DNA of 8,546 nucleotides. Source: Nitrospinaceae bacterium. Its GTDB lineage: Bacteria; Nitrospinota; Nitrospinia; Nitrospinales; Nitrospinaceae. Positions 1 through 6,143 of the stretch are shown here, one piece after another. Both the position numbers and the translations under genes were made by a program. Every line of letters begins with the position of its first letter. Positions within the stretch are counted from its first letter, which is position 1. A model generated the notes under the pieces. That model was not told the DNA's origin and ran no database searches. It was given only the letters and a program-made list of their open reading frames with translations. Where the stretch lies: contig JAJDAX010000233.1 of NCBI GenBank assembly GCA_029261615.1, positions 1-8,546 on the forward strand, in the 5' to 3' direction.

Positions 1-167
1 AGCCGAAACAGGGCCTTCGATTGGATAACAATTGCCGGGATTGGGTAATTATGCTAAGGTAATTTCGTTTTGTGTTAAGCTTTAAAAATAAGGGGTTAGA
101 GCGAATTTTTCACCCTTTGCTTCCTGATTTTCCCCAGCGACAACCATTGATAACTACTCCTGAATAA

Positions 168-200
168 TCTCCGGGAATCTAAGAAGGTTCTCACGGGAGA
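168..200 (+). repeat. Imperfect hairpin in the leader of the threonine cluster
   Basis: The outer arms TCTCC (168-172) and GGAGA (196-200) enclose inner arms GAATC (175-179) and GGTTC (186-190, one G-U pair). The apical loop has six bases and the internal loop is asymmetric. No run of T follows, so it does not look like an intrinsic terminator. It could be an RNA leader structure or chance. Confidence 0.25.
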
Positions 201-241
201 GTTTAATATAAAAGATAGGTTAATATTTTTACTGAGGAAGT

Positions 242-286
242 GTGAGTCTTCAGTTTATAGAAACGCTTGTGGACAATAGACTTTAA
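242..286 (+). CDS. Possible 14-codon upstream ORF (GTG start), function unknown
   Basis: This short ORF begins with GTG at 242, directly after the Shine-Dalgarno-like GAGGAAG (234-240), and ends with TAA at 284-286. That is nine bases before the ATG of the aminotransferase and in the same frame. The spacing between GAGG and the GTG is short. The peptide is not enriched in Thr, Ile or other regulatory amino acids. It matters only because the aminotransferase has no visible ribosome binding site of its own, so translation could reach it by reinitiation. This is inference and the ORF may be fortuitous. Confidence 0.2.
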   Translation: MSLQFIETLVDNRL

Positions 287-295
287 TCAAAAGCG

Positions 296-1462
296 ATGAA
301 AGAATTTCCAAGAATAAAACGGCTCCCCCCATACGTCTTCAATATTGTCACAGAACTGAAAATGGCAGCCCGAAGGCGTGGGGAAGATGTGATCGATTTC
401 GGGATGGGAAATCCCGACTTGCCAACCCCACCGCATATTGTCGAAAAACTTGTGGAGGCCGTCCAAAAGCCACCGAATCACCGTTACTCCCAATCAAAAG
501 GGATACCTAACCTCCGACTGGCTATTTGCAATTGGTATAAACGCAACCACGGAGTTGAGCTGGACCCGGATACTGAAGCTATTGCGACCATCGGGTCAAA
601 GGAAGGGATTTCGCATCTGGCTATGGCGATATCGGGTCCCGGGGATTCCGTTCTGGTTCCAACGCCAACCTATCCCATCCATACTTACGCTTTTATTCTG
701 GCCAATGCCGATGTTATCAGTGTTCCGCTGAGTCGTGATGTCGATTTTTTTGAAGAATTGCTTAAGGCGTTCAAAGCCAATTGGCCTCGTCCGAAGGCAC
801 TCATCATCAATTTCCCGCATAACCCAACCACAACCTGTGTGGATATCGAATTTTTTGAAAAAGTTGTTGAGTTTGCCCGCGAACATGAACTGATCGTTGT
901 CCACGATTTTGCCTACGCTGACCTCGTGTTCGATGGTTATCGGGCGCCAAGCCTGTTGCAAGTTCCGGGTGCCAAGGATGTGGGCGTCGAATGTTTTACC
1001 TTGTCCAAAAGTTACAACATGCCCGGTTGGCGGGTCGGTTTTATGGTCGGGAATCGTGATATTATTCAGGCACTGGCGCGGGTTAAAAGTTATCAGGATT
1101 ATGGCATGTTTCAGCCGATTCAGATTGCTGCCATCATTGCGCTGAACGGACCACAGGATTGTGTTGAAGAAATCAGGCAGGTGTATAAAACGAGACGCGA
1201 CGTTCTGTGTGAAGGGTTGAACCGGATCGGGTGGAATATTGAACCGCCTAAGGCTTCGATGTTTGTCTGGGCCGAAATTCCGGAAGCTTTTCGACACTTG
1301 GGATCGCTGGAATTTTCCAAAATGCTAATCGAAAAAGCGGGTGTGGCGGTATCGCCTGGAATCGGGTTTGGTGAAGGCGGAGACCAATTTGTCCGGATTT
1401 CTCTGGTGGAAAATGAGCATCGAATCCGCCAGGCAGTTCGCGGAATTAAAGAAGCTCTCTAA
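296..1462 (+). CDS. alaC: AlaC-type PLP-dependent aminotransferase (class I/II)
   Basis: This is a fold-type I PLP aminotransferase of 388 residues. It resembles E. coli AlaC (YfdZ), a glutamate-pyruvate transaminase, almost without gaps from the N-terminal RLPPYVFNI segment onward. PLP-site features are GSKEG (100-104, phosphate contact), Tyr126 (ring stacking), Asn176 in an HNPT motif, Asp204 and Tyr207, the Schiff-base Lys238 in SKSYN, and Arg367 for the substrate carboxylate. The protein should be cytosolic. ATG 296 is the only reasonable start because an in-frame TAA lies at 284-286, yet no good Shine-Dalgarno precedes it. The gene sits 56 bases ahead of hom, so it may serve the aspartate/threonine branch, for example by amino transfer with alanine, aspartate or glutamate. 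Homologues are often labelled aspartate or LL-diaminopimelate aminotransferase. The family is certain; the substrate is inferred. Confidence 0.9.
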   Translation: MKEFPRIKRLPPYVFNIVTELKMAARRRGEDVIDFGMGNPDLPTPPHIVEKLVEAVQKPPNHRYSQSKGIPNLRLAICNWYKRNHGVELDPDTEAIATIGSKEGISHLAMAISGPGDSVLVPTPTYPIHTYAFILANADVISVPLSRDVDFFEELLKAFKANWPRPKALIINFPHNPTTTCVDIEFFEKVVEFAREHELIVVHDFAYADLVFDGYRAPSLLQVPGAKDVGVECFTLSKSYNMPGWRVGFMVGNRDIIQALARVKSYQDYGMFQPIQIAAIIALNGPQDCVEEIRQVYKTRRDVLCEGLNRIGWNIEPPKASMFVWAEIPEAFRHLGSLEFSKMLIEKAGVAVSPGIGFGEGGDQFVRISLVENEHRIRQAVRGIKEAL

Positions 1463-1466
1463 TTCC
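1442..1466 (+). repeat. Near-perfect hairpin spanning the alaC stop codon
   Basis: GGAATTA (1442-1448) is the exact reverse complement of TAATTCC (1460-1466). After one A-C mismatch the stem continues with AGA/TCT around a three-base AGC loop, so most of the 25 bases pair. The TAA stop (1460-1462) is inside the right arm. No T tract follows, so it does not look like an intrinsic terminator. A role in mRNA stability, or in setting hom expression relative to alaC, is possible but unproven. Confidence 0.45.
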
Positions 1467-1518
1467 AGTTGGTAGAAATGTGGTTACTTGATGGACATTT
1501 ATTGTTACGGGATAGTTA

Positions 1519-2823
1519 ATGGACACTATTAAACTTGGAATCATCGGATTTGGCACCATCGGTTCGAGTGTTGTCAAAATTCTCCAGCAAAACGGCGAAC
1601 AAATCAGCCAGAGACTTGGAGCCAACCTTGAATTGGTTAAGGTTGCTGACCTGGATATCACAACTGATCGCGGAGTAACCCTCGCTCCTGGAATTCTGAC
1701 CACCAAGGCGGAAGATGTGATTGATTCGCCGGAGATCGATGTAGTGATCGAACTCATGGGTGGCTATGAACCGGCGCGGACTTTTGCTTTGAAGGCCATG
1801 GCGAATGGGAAACACGTGGTCACGGCGAACAAGGCTTTACTTGCCCTGCACGGCGATGAATTGTTTGTGGCGGCAGAAAATGCGGGTGTGGCGCTGTTGT
1901 TTGAAGCTGCCGTTGGTGGGGCAATACCCATTATCCGGTCAATTAAAGAAAGTTTTGTCGCGAACAAAATTCAAGCCATAGAAGGCATCGTCAATGGCAC
2001 AGCTAATTACATCCTCACCAAAATGTCAGATGAAGGACTTCCATTTGATCAGGTTCTGAAAGAAGCGCAGGAAAAGGGCTTTGCAGAGACGGACCCGACG
2101 TTTGATATTGAGGGCATCGATTCGGCTCATAAGATTGCTGTGCTCACGCGTCTTGCATATGGGACTTCAGTCAAGTTTGATTCCATTTATACACAGGGGA
2201 TCAGCAGTATTAGTCAAGAGGACATCGAATGTGCGCGTCAATTTGGTTACCGTATTAAGTTGTTGGCGATCTCAAAATTTGATGGCAAGTCCATTGATGT
2301 GAGGGTGCATCCTGCAATGGTTCCTCAGGGCAAACCAATGGCCAACGTGAACGGTGTGCTGAATGCTGTACTGGTGTGCGACGATTGTATGGAAGAGAAT
2401 ATTCTTGTGGGGCATGGTGCGGGCGGTTTTCCCACAGGCAGTGCGGTAATTGGAGATGTGGTCGATATTGCGAGGGATGTTTTGGCGGGTTGTAAAGGTC
2501 GCGTTCCACCGCAGTCTTACCCTGCAAGTGCGCTCCAGGATATTCCTCTGAAAAATATCAACGAAATTGAAGGGGAATATTTTTTGCGTTGTGTGGTGCA
2601 GGATCAACCGGGAGTGTTGTCAAAAATTTCCGGGGTACTAGGCCAGCATCAGATAAGCATTCGTACCATGATTCAGCGAGAACGAGGAACGGAAGGTGGA
2701 GGCGTTCCACTAGTTCTGATGACGCATCAGGCTCTTGAGAATAATGTCCAGAATGCACTTAAGGAAATTGATGCTCTGGATATTGTTAGTGAAAAAACAG
2801 TTTTGATACGAGTCGAAAAATGA
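1519..2823 (+). CDS. hom: Homoserine dehydrogenase with C-terminal ACT domain
   Basis: The enzyme reduces aspartate semialdehyde to homoserine with NAD(P)H, the branch point toward threonine and methionine. The 434-residue length is typical of monofunctional Hom with a regulatory domain. The N-terminal Rossmann motif GFGTIG is at 10-15. Lys105 lies in TANKA, and the NGTANY signature is at 159-164. The catalytic block carries Glu190, Asp192, Asp196, Asp201 and Lys205, which line up with the yeast enzyme's substrate residues. From about residue 354 a C-terminal ACT domain (VVQDQPGVLSKISG) suggests feedback control, classically by threonine. There is no fused aspartate kinase. ATG 1519 is fixed by an in-frame TAG two codons upstream, with a modest GGGA ribosome site before it. 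The stop overlaps the thrC start, so the two are translationally coupled. Confidence 0.96.
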   Translation: MDTIKLGIIGFGTIGSSVVKILQQNGEQISQRLGANLELVKVADLDITTDRGVTLAPGILTTKAEDVIDSPEIDVVIELMGGYEPARTFALKAMANGKHVVTANKALLALHGDELFVAAENAGVALLFEAAVGGAIPIIRSIKESFVANKIQAIEGIVNGTANYILTKMSDEGLPFDQVLKEAQEKGFAETDPTFDIEGIDSAHKIAVLTRLAYGTSVKFDSIYTQGISSISQEDIECARQFGYRIKLLAISKFDGKSIDVRVHPAMVPQGKPMANVNGVLNAVLVCDDCMEENILVGHGAGGFPTGSAVIGDVVDIARDVLAGCKGRVPPQSYPASALQDIPLKNINEIEGEYFLRCVVQDQPGVLSKISGVLGQHQISIRTMIQRERGTEGGGVPLVLMTHQALENNVQNALKEIDALDIVSEKTVLIRVEK

Positions 2824-4181
2824 GTGAAGCGACCGAAACACCTAAAGCAGTTTTTAAGGCCTGGTTTCAATGCATGAACGGGTGTTCCTCCCAGTATTCT
2901 CTGACGGAAATTATTTATAAGTGTCCGGAATGCGATAGCCTGCTGGAAGTCGCTCATGATATGGAAGCACTAAAAACCCGCTCGGCATCTGATTGGAAAA
3001 ATTTATTTCAGGAGCGCTATCGGAAGAATGACTGGCCTTACGGCTCCTCTGTTTGGGGTAAGAAGGAATTGGTTTGCCCCGTTGTCGACAATGAAAATAT
3101 TGTATCGACTTATGAGGGTGCCAGTAATTTGTTCTGGGCTGACCGATTGGGCAAGGAACTGGGGATGAGGGACCTGTGGGTTAAACAATGCGGCATGTCG
3201 CACACGGGTTCTTTCAAAGACCTTGGCATGACAGTTCTGGTTTCAATGGTCAAGCAGATGCGGGCCGAAGGGAAAAATATCAAGGCTGTTGCCTGCGCTT
3301 CAACGGGAGATACTTCGGCGGCCCTGGCTGCCTACTGTGCTGTTGCGGATATCCCGGCGATTGTTTTTTTGCCTAAGGGTAAGGTTTCATTAACCCAACT
3401 CATTCAACCGATTGCGCATGGGGTTCTAACACTTTCTCTGGATACGGATTTTGACGGGTGTATGAAAATCGTCCAGCAAATCAGTGCTGGAAACGATATT
3501 TATCTCGCCAATTCCATGAACAGCCTGCGCATTGAAGGCCAGAAAACAATCAGCTTTGAACTGGTACAGCAATTTGACTGGGAAGTACCGGATGTTGTCA
3601 TAGTTCCTGGTGGCAACCTTGGGAATGTGAGTGCCATCGGAAAAGGTTTCAAAATGTGGTACGACCTTGGAATCATAAATAAACTGCCACGGCTTGTCTG
3701 TGCGCAGGCAGAGCGGGCGAATCCTTTGGCGAGAAGTTTTAAAACCCATTTTAAAAAATTTGAACCGATGCAGGCGCAAACCACACAGGCCAGCGCTATT
3801 CAGATTGGCAACCCAGTGAGTATACAGAAGGCGATCCGCGCTCTTAAGGAATTCGACGGAGTGGTGGAAGATGCAACTGAGGATGAATTGTCGAATGCGG
3901 TTGGACGTGCCAATCGGACGGGTCTTCTTTGTTGCCCGCATACAGGCGTTGCGCTTGCCGCTCTAGAAAAGCTGGTCAAACGGGGAGTCATTAAGAAGAA
4001 TGAACGGGTCGTGGTTATTTCCACGGCCAATGGATTGAAATTCACGGATTTCCTCGCAAATTATCACGCTGAAAAAATTAAAGACGTTAAAACGGAGTTT
4101 CCATTTAATGAAATCAATTTGCCTCCGGATATAGACATTATCAAGAAGACCATAAGTGAGAAGCTGGAGCACCGGGGGTAA
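2820..4181 (+). CDS. thrC: Threonine synthase, plant-like type, with N-terminal four-cysteine motif
   Basis: This PLP fold-type II enzyme converts O-phospho-L-homoserine to threonine and phosphate. It has 453 residues. The N-terminus has Cys18, Cys22, Cys35 and Cys38 (CX3C...CX2C), spaced like a small zinc knuckle. The Schiff-base Lys133 lies in SHTGSFKDLGM, followed by the conserved CASTGDTSAA block. The glycine-rich phosphate loop PGGNLGN is at 263-269. Further conserved stretches are LANSMNSLRIEGQKT and CPHTGVALAALEKL. From memory of the family, these blocks resemble plant (Arabidopsis MTO2-type) threonine synthase more than the short E. coli ThrC. The ATG overlaps the hom stop as ATGA, indicating coupled translation. 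No homoserine kinase gene is adjacent, so its substrate must come from an enzyme encoded elsewhere. Confidence 0.96.
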   Translation: MSEATETPKAVFKAWFQCMNGCSSQYSLTEIIYKCPECDSLLEVAHDMEALKTRSASDWKNLFQERYRKNDWPYGSSVWGKKELVCPVVDNENIVSTYEGASNLFWADRLGKELGMRDLWVKQCGMSHTGSFKDLGMTVLVSMVKQMRAEGKNIKAVACASTGDTSAALAAYCAVADIPAIVFLPKGKVSLTQLIQPIAHGVLTLSLDTDFDGCMKIVQQISAGNDIYLANSMNSLRIEGQKTISFELVQQFDWEVPDVVIVPGGNLGNVSAIGKGFKMWYDLGIINKLPRLVCAQAERANPLARSFKTHFKKFEPMQAQTTQASAIQIGNPVSIQKAIRALKEFDGVVEDATEDELSNAVGRANRTGLLCCPHTGVALAALEKLVKRGVIKKNERVVVISTANGLKFTDFLANYHAEKIKDVKTEFPFNEINLPPDIDIIKKTISEKLEHRG

Positions 4182-4193
4182 TTGTCGGGACCT

Positions 4194-4221
4194 TGTTTGC
4201 CCTGAAGTTTGAATTAATAAT
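4194..4221 (+). promoter_or_regulatory. Weak candidate sigma70-type promoter for trxB
   Basis: TTGTTT (4194-4199) and AATAAT (4216-4221) are separated by 16 bases, matching consensus at three and five of six positions. The expected transcript would start about 40 bases before the preferred TTG start of trxB. The match is modest in AT-rich sequence, and readthrough from thrC is equally possible because no strong terminator lies between them. Confidence 0.3.
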
Positions 4222-4271
4222 TAACATTCCTGGGTTTTCGGGGATTTTTGTTTAGAAAGAGCAGGTTTTCC

Positions 4272-5225
4272 TTGGCAGACGAAATTGAAAATGTAGCGAT
4301 CATTGGATCTGGTCCGGCGGGACATACCGCAGCGATCTATGCAGCGCGTGCCAACCTGAATCCTTTTATGTATGAAGGTTATGTGAAAGGGGGGTCTGCC
4401 GGTGGGCAATTAACAACAACCACTGATGTCGAAAACTTTCCGGGTTTTCCCGAGGGTATTAATGGTCCGGAGCTCATGCAATTGTTCCGAAAGCAATCAG
4501 AACGTTTTGGTACGCGTATGGTTGGTGAAGATGTCCACGAAGTGGATTTTAAAAATCGCCCTTTCACTATTAAAGGAGATTCAACAACCGTTAAAGCGCA
4601 TTCGGTAATAATATCAACAGGAGCTACGGCCCGGCGACTGGCAGTGCCAAGTGAAGAGAAATTATGGAACCAGGGAATCTCGGCATGCGCGGTTTGTGAT
4701 GGGGCGCTACCCTTTTTCAAAAACCAGCCACTTGTGGTTATCGGCGGTGGTGACACGGCGGTTGAAGAAGCGACTTATCTCACCAAATTTGGTTCCATCG
4801 TTTATCTTGTCCATCGTCGTGATGAATTACGTGCGTCTAAGATCATGCAGGAACGGGCGCTTAAAAATGAAAAAATTAAAATGGTATGGGATTCTGCACT
4901 TGAGGATGCGATCGGCGACCAATTTGTCACAGGTGCCCGAATTAAGAATTTGAAGACAAATGAAACGAGTGAACTGGAAGCCGCAGGAATTTTTTATGCC
5001 ATAGGCCATACGCCTAATACAGATATTTTTAAAGGGCAGGTAGATCTTGAAGACACGGGTTATATCAAGATCAAACCGGGAACCCAGGAAACCAATATTG
5101 AAGGTGTTTTTGCTGCAGGGGATGTGCATGACCACAAATACCGGCAAGCAGTAACCGCTGCGGGTACCGGTTGTGCTGCCGCTCTTGAAGCTGAGCGTTG
5201 GCTTGGTGAAAAAGGCCTTGCCTGA
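4272..5225 (+). CDS. trxB: Thioredoxin reductase (NADPH, low-molecular-weight type)
   Basis: This FAD-dependent disulfide reductase passes electrons from NADPH to thioredoxin in the cytosol. Counting from TTG 4272 the protein has 317 residues, normal for the family. In order it shows the FAD dinucleotide motif GSGPAG (12-17), the redox pair Cys139-Ala-Val-Cys142 followed by Asp143, the NADPH-fold motif GGGDTA (158-163), the NADPH 2'-phosphate-binding HRRDELR (181-187), and the C-terminal FAD-contacting AAGD (Asp284) with RQA downstream. I chose TTG 4272 because AGAGCAGG lies about six bases upstream and MADEIENV fits the family N-terminus. An upstream in-frame TTG at 4248 would add eight residues, but its GGGGA is only three bases away. 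No in-frame ATG is near. The gene lies 90 bases after thrC and 58 before pilZ and may be separately transcribed. Confidence 0.95.
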   Translation: MADEIENVAIIGSGPAGHTAAIYAARANLNPFMYEGYVKGGSAGGQLTTTTDVENFPGFPEGINGPELMQLFRKQSERFGTRMVGEDVHEVDFKNRPFTIKGDSTTVKAHSVIISTGATARRLAVPSEEKLWNQGISACAVCDGALPFFKNQPLVVIGGGDTAVEEATYLTKFGSIVYLVHRRDELRASKIMQERALKNEKIKMVWDSALEDAIGDQFVTGARIKNLKTNETSELEAAGIFYAIGHTPNTDIFKGQVDLEDTGYIKIKPGTQETNIEGVFAAGDVHDHKYRQAVTAAGTGCAAALEAERWLGEKGLA

Positions 5226-5250
5226 TAGTTTGCTTTTGAAACCTTATAAT
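5222..5250 (+). promoter_or_regulatory. Candidate sigma70-type promoter for pilZ and the globin gene
   Basis: A perfect -10 hexamer TATAAT (5245-5250) lies 17 bases downstream of CTGATA (5222-5227), which matches TTGACA at four of six positions and overlaps the trxB stop codon. The start site would be near 5257, leaving a leader of about 27 bases. The -10 box overlaps the left inverted repeat at 5246-5259, so binding there could block RNA polymerase. Confidence 0.5.
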
Positions 5251-5273
5251 TCTAATTATTCCTGAAGTCAGGA
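5246..5273. repeat. Two directly abutting 14-base inverted repeats before pilZ
   Basis: The first dyad is ATAATT-CT-AATTAT (5246-5259) and the second is TCCTGA-AG-TCAGGA (5260-5273). Each has perfect 6-base arms and a 2-base centre, and they touch with no gap. The left one overlaps the -10 box; the right one covers the AGGA part of the ribosome binding region. A 2-base loop is unfavourable for RNA hairpins, so operator half-sites for a dimeric DNA-binding protein are the more natural reading. No regulator is encoded nearby. Confidence 0.5.
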
Positions 5274-5283
5274 TGGGATTGAT

Positions 5284-5601
5284 ATGTCTGACAAAAGAGA
5301 ATTTCCACGTAAAACGATTCAATTAAATGCTCTTCTGAAAATTCAAGAGGATGAAATATCATCTATTGTGCGAGATATCACAGTTAAGGGGATTTTGCTG
5401 GAAATCCACAAATCCCTGGAAATTGGCCAATCTGTGGAATTGACTCTCCTTAAACACGAAGACTTAACTCCTACTTCTATTTCAGGTCAAGTTGTTAGGT
5501 GTGATCCTCTTGAAAATAAAAATTTTATTGTGGCAATATCCCTTTTGAATCCTGATGATAGTTATATGATGGATACTTTGGCTTATATTCACCGTAGTTA
5601 A
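5284..5601 (+). CDS. Stand-alone PilZ-domain protein (putative c-di-GMP receptor)
   Basis: The protein has 105 residues and consists of a single PilZ domain with no signal peptide or membrane segment. Near the N-terminus it has the c-di-GMP motif RxxxR as Arg5-Glu-Phe-Pro-Arg9. The second signature, normally (D/N)xSxxG, appears as Asp31-Ile-Thr33-Val-Lys-Gly36, with Thr replacing Ser. Alternating hydrophobic strands follow, as expected for the PilZ beta barrel (ISGQVVRCD, FIVAISLL). It should bind cyclic di-GMP and relay it to an unknown partner, typically in motility, adhesion or polysaccharide output. ATG 5284 is preceded by GGGA and AGGA. The globin gene follows after 24 bases, so the two are probably one transcript. 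The coding sequence is AT-rich compared with alaC and hom. The PilZ call is strong; the ligand and process are inferred. Confidence 0.82.
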   Translation: MSDKREFPRKTIQLNALLKIQEDEISSIVRDITVKGILLEIHKSLEIGQSVELTLLKHEDLTPTSISGQVVRCDPLENKNFIVAISLLNPDDSYMMDTLAYIHRS

Positions 5602-5625
5602 ACTTTTAAATATTTGAGCCCGAAT

Positions 5626-6054
5626 ATGGAATCTGATTCTTTGCTGCAAGAAATAGGAGGACGGTCCACTTTAGAGAAAGTTCATAAAGTGTTTTACGAC
5701 AAACTTTATGAACACCCTTGGTTGAAACAGTACTTTGAGGGTATTGATCAAAAGTTTATTGAAGACCAGCAAACAGATTTTATGGTATCGAATATGGGTG
5801 GGGGAAAGGTTTATAGCGGACGGATCCCTTCCATGGCTCACCGACATATGTTCATTACCGAAGAGTTGTTTGATTTGCGTTCCAATATTCTAAGAGACAG
5901 TCTGGCGGAATGTAATGTTCCCAAGGATAAAGCAGAGCGCTGGATTAGGATTGATTACGCCTTCAAACACTCTCTGGTTAAATCTGATGTTTCTGAATGT
6001 AAGCCCAACCTGACACCAAATGGGTATGGCATCCTTGATATTAAAAAGCCCTGA
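5626..6054 (+). CDS. Truncated haemoglobin, group I (trHbN-like)
   Basis: This is a 2-over-2 haem globin of 142 residues. It aligns without gaps over the haem pocket with M. tuberculosis trHbN, as I recall that sequence. The IGGRSTLEKV start is at 10-19, Tyr24 falls at B10, Ile45 at E7 and Gln49 at E11. A GG pair (58-59) and a YSG motif (63-65) follow, and the proximal His72 (F8) is in MAHRHM. Family members bind O2 and NO; trHbN oxidises NO to nitrate, so nitrosative-stress protection is a reasonable role but is inferred. I prefer ATG 5626 over the in-frame TTG 5614, which would add four residues, because the ATG product starts like other family members. GAG at 5616-5618 is the only, weak, ribosome site. 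The gene follows pilZ by 24 bases. A C-terminal extension of about 15 residues has no recognised function. Confidence 0.88.
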   Translation: MESDSLLQEIGGRSTLEKVHKVFYDKLYEHPWLKQYFEGIDQKFIEDQQTDFMVSNMGGGKVYSGRIPSMAHRHMFITEELFDLRSNILRDSLAECNVPKDKAERWIRIDYAFKHSLVKSDVSECKPNLTPNGYGILDIKKP

Positions 6055-6063
6055 TCTGTATTG

Positions 6064-6084
6064 TGGCTAATCTTTGATTAGCTA
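6064..6084 (+). terminator. Dyad after the globin gene, possible weak terminator
   Basis: GCTAATC (6066-6072) and GATTAGC (6076-6082) form a perfect 7-base stem around TTT, extendable by one G-U and one T-A pair. A run of six T starts only at 6101, about 16 bases beyond the stem, and the stem is AT-rich. It is therefore a poor intrinsic terminator and could instead be an mRNA 3'-end stabiliser or an operator for clpB. Confidence 0.3.
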
Positions 6085-6143
6085 AAGAGTCCACCCGCCG
6101 TTTTTTATTCCCCCAAGAATATCCAGTATTATTTGATTTTGAC

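Larger units (their letters stand above)
1..295. other. Leader region upstream of the aminotransferase gene; no supported gene
   Basis: No convincing coding region lies here. All three + frames close quickly, with stops at 26-28, 46-48 and 60-62, so at most a few C-terminal codons of an upstream gene could be present and I cannot identify one. The stretch contains an imperfect hairpin (168-200), a TATAAA-like hexamer at 207-212 without a matching -35 box, a purine-rich GAGGAAG at 234-240 and a 14-codon ORF at 242-286. The transcription start of the downstream cluster is probably somewhere in this leader, but no promoter can be called with confidence. Confidence 0.6.

Noticed and set aside
1..62. 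C-terminal tail of an upstream gene
   Set aside because: Each + frame gives fewer than 20 codons before a stop, with nothing recognisable, so no partial gene can be supported.
151..164. TAACTACTCCTGAA in the alaC leader resembles TAATTATTCCTGAA (5253-5266) before pilZ at 12 of 14 positions
   Set aside because: A rough estimate gives about one such match among all pairs of intergenic positions in this window by chance, and the looser trxB version needs a three-base insertion.
72..167. 31-codon GTG ORF in the leader whose end reads Ile-Thr-Thr-Pro-Glu, just before the hairpin at 168
   Set aside because: Two threonines do not make a threonine attenuator peptide. The nearest AAGG is about 13 bases from the GTG, and no terminator or T tract follows the hairpin.
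596..1297. 233-codon antisense ORF within alaC
   Set aside because: It lies fully inside a well-supported aminotransferase gene on the other strand, its translation shows no recognisable domain, and the + strand frame has all catalytic residues intact.
3426..3941. 171-codon antisense ORF within thrC
   Set aside because: It is the shadow of a conserved ThrC region, with no recognisable domain and no separate promoter or ribosome site evident.
4182..4250. Possible terminator between thrC and trxB (GGG...CCC near 4187-4202, and ATTCC...GGGAT before TTTTT near 4245)
   Set aside because: The stems are only three to five pairs with wobble and wide loops, which is too weak to call.
5614..5625. TTG at 5614 as the globin start
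   Set aside because: ATG 5626 is in the same frame, gives a family-like N-terminus and has at least a weak GAG upstream. The TTG lacks a ribosome site.
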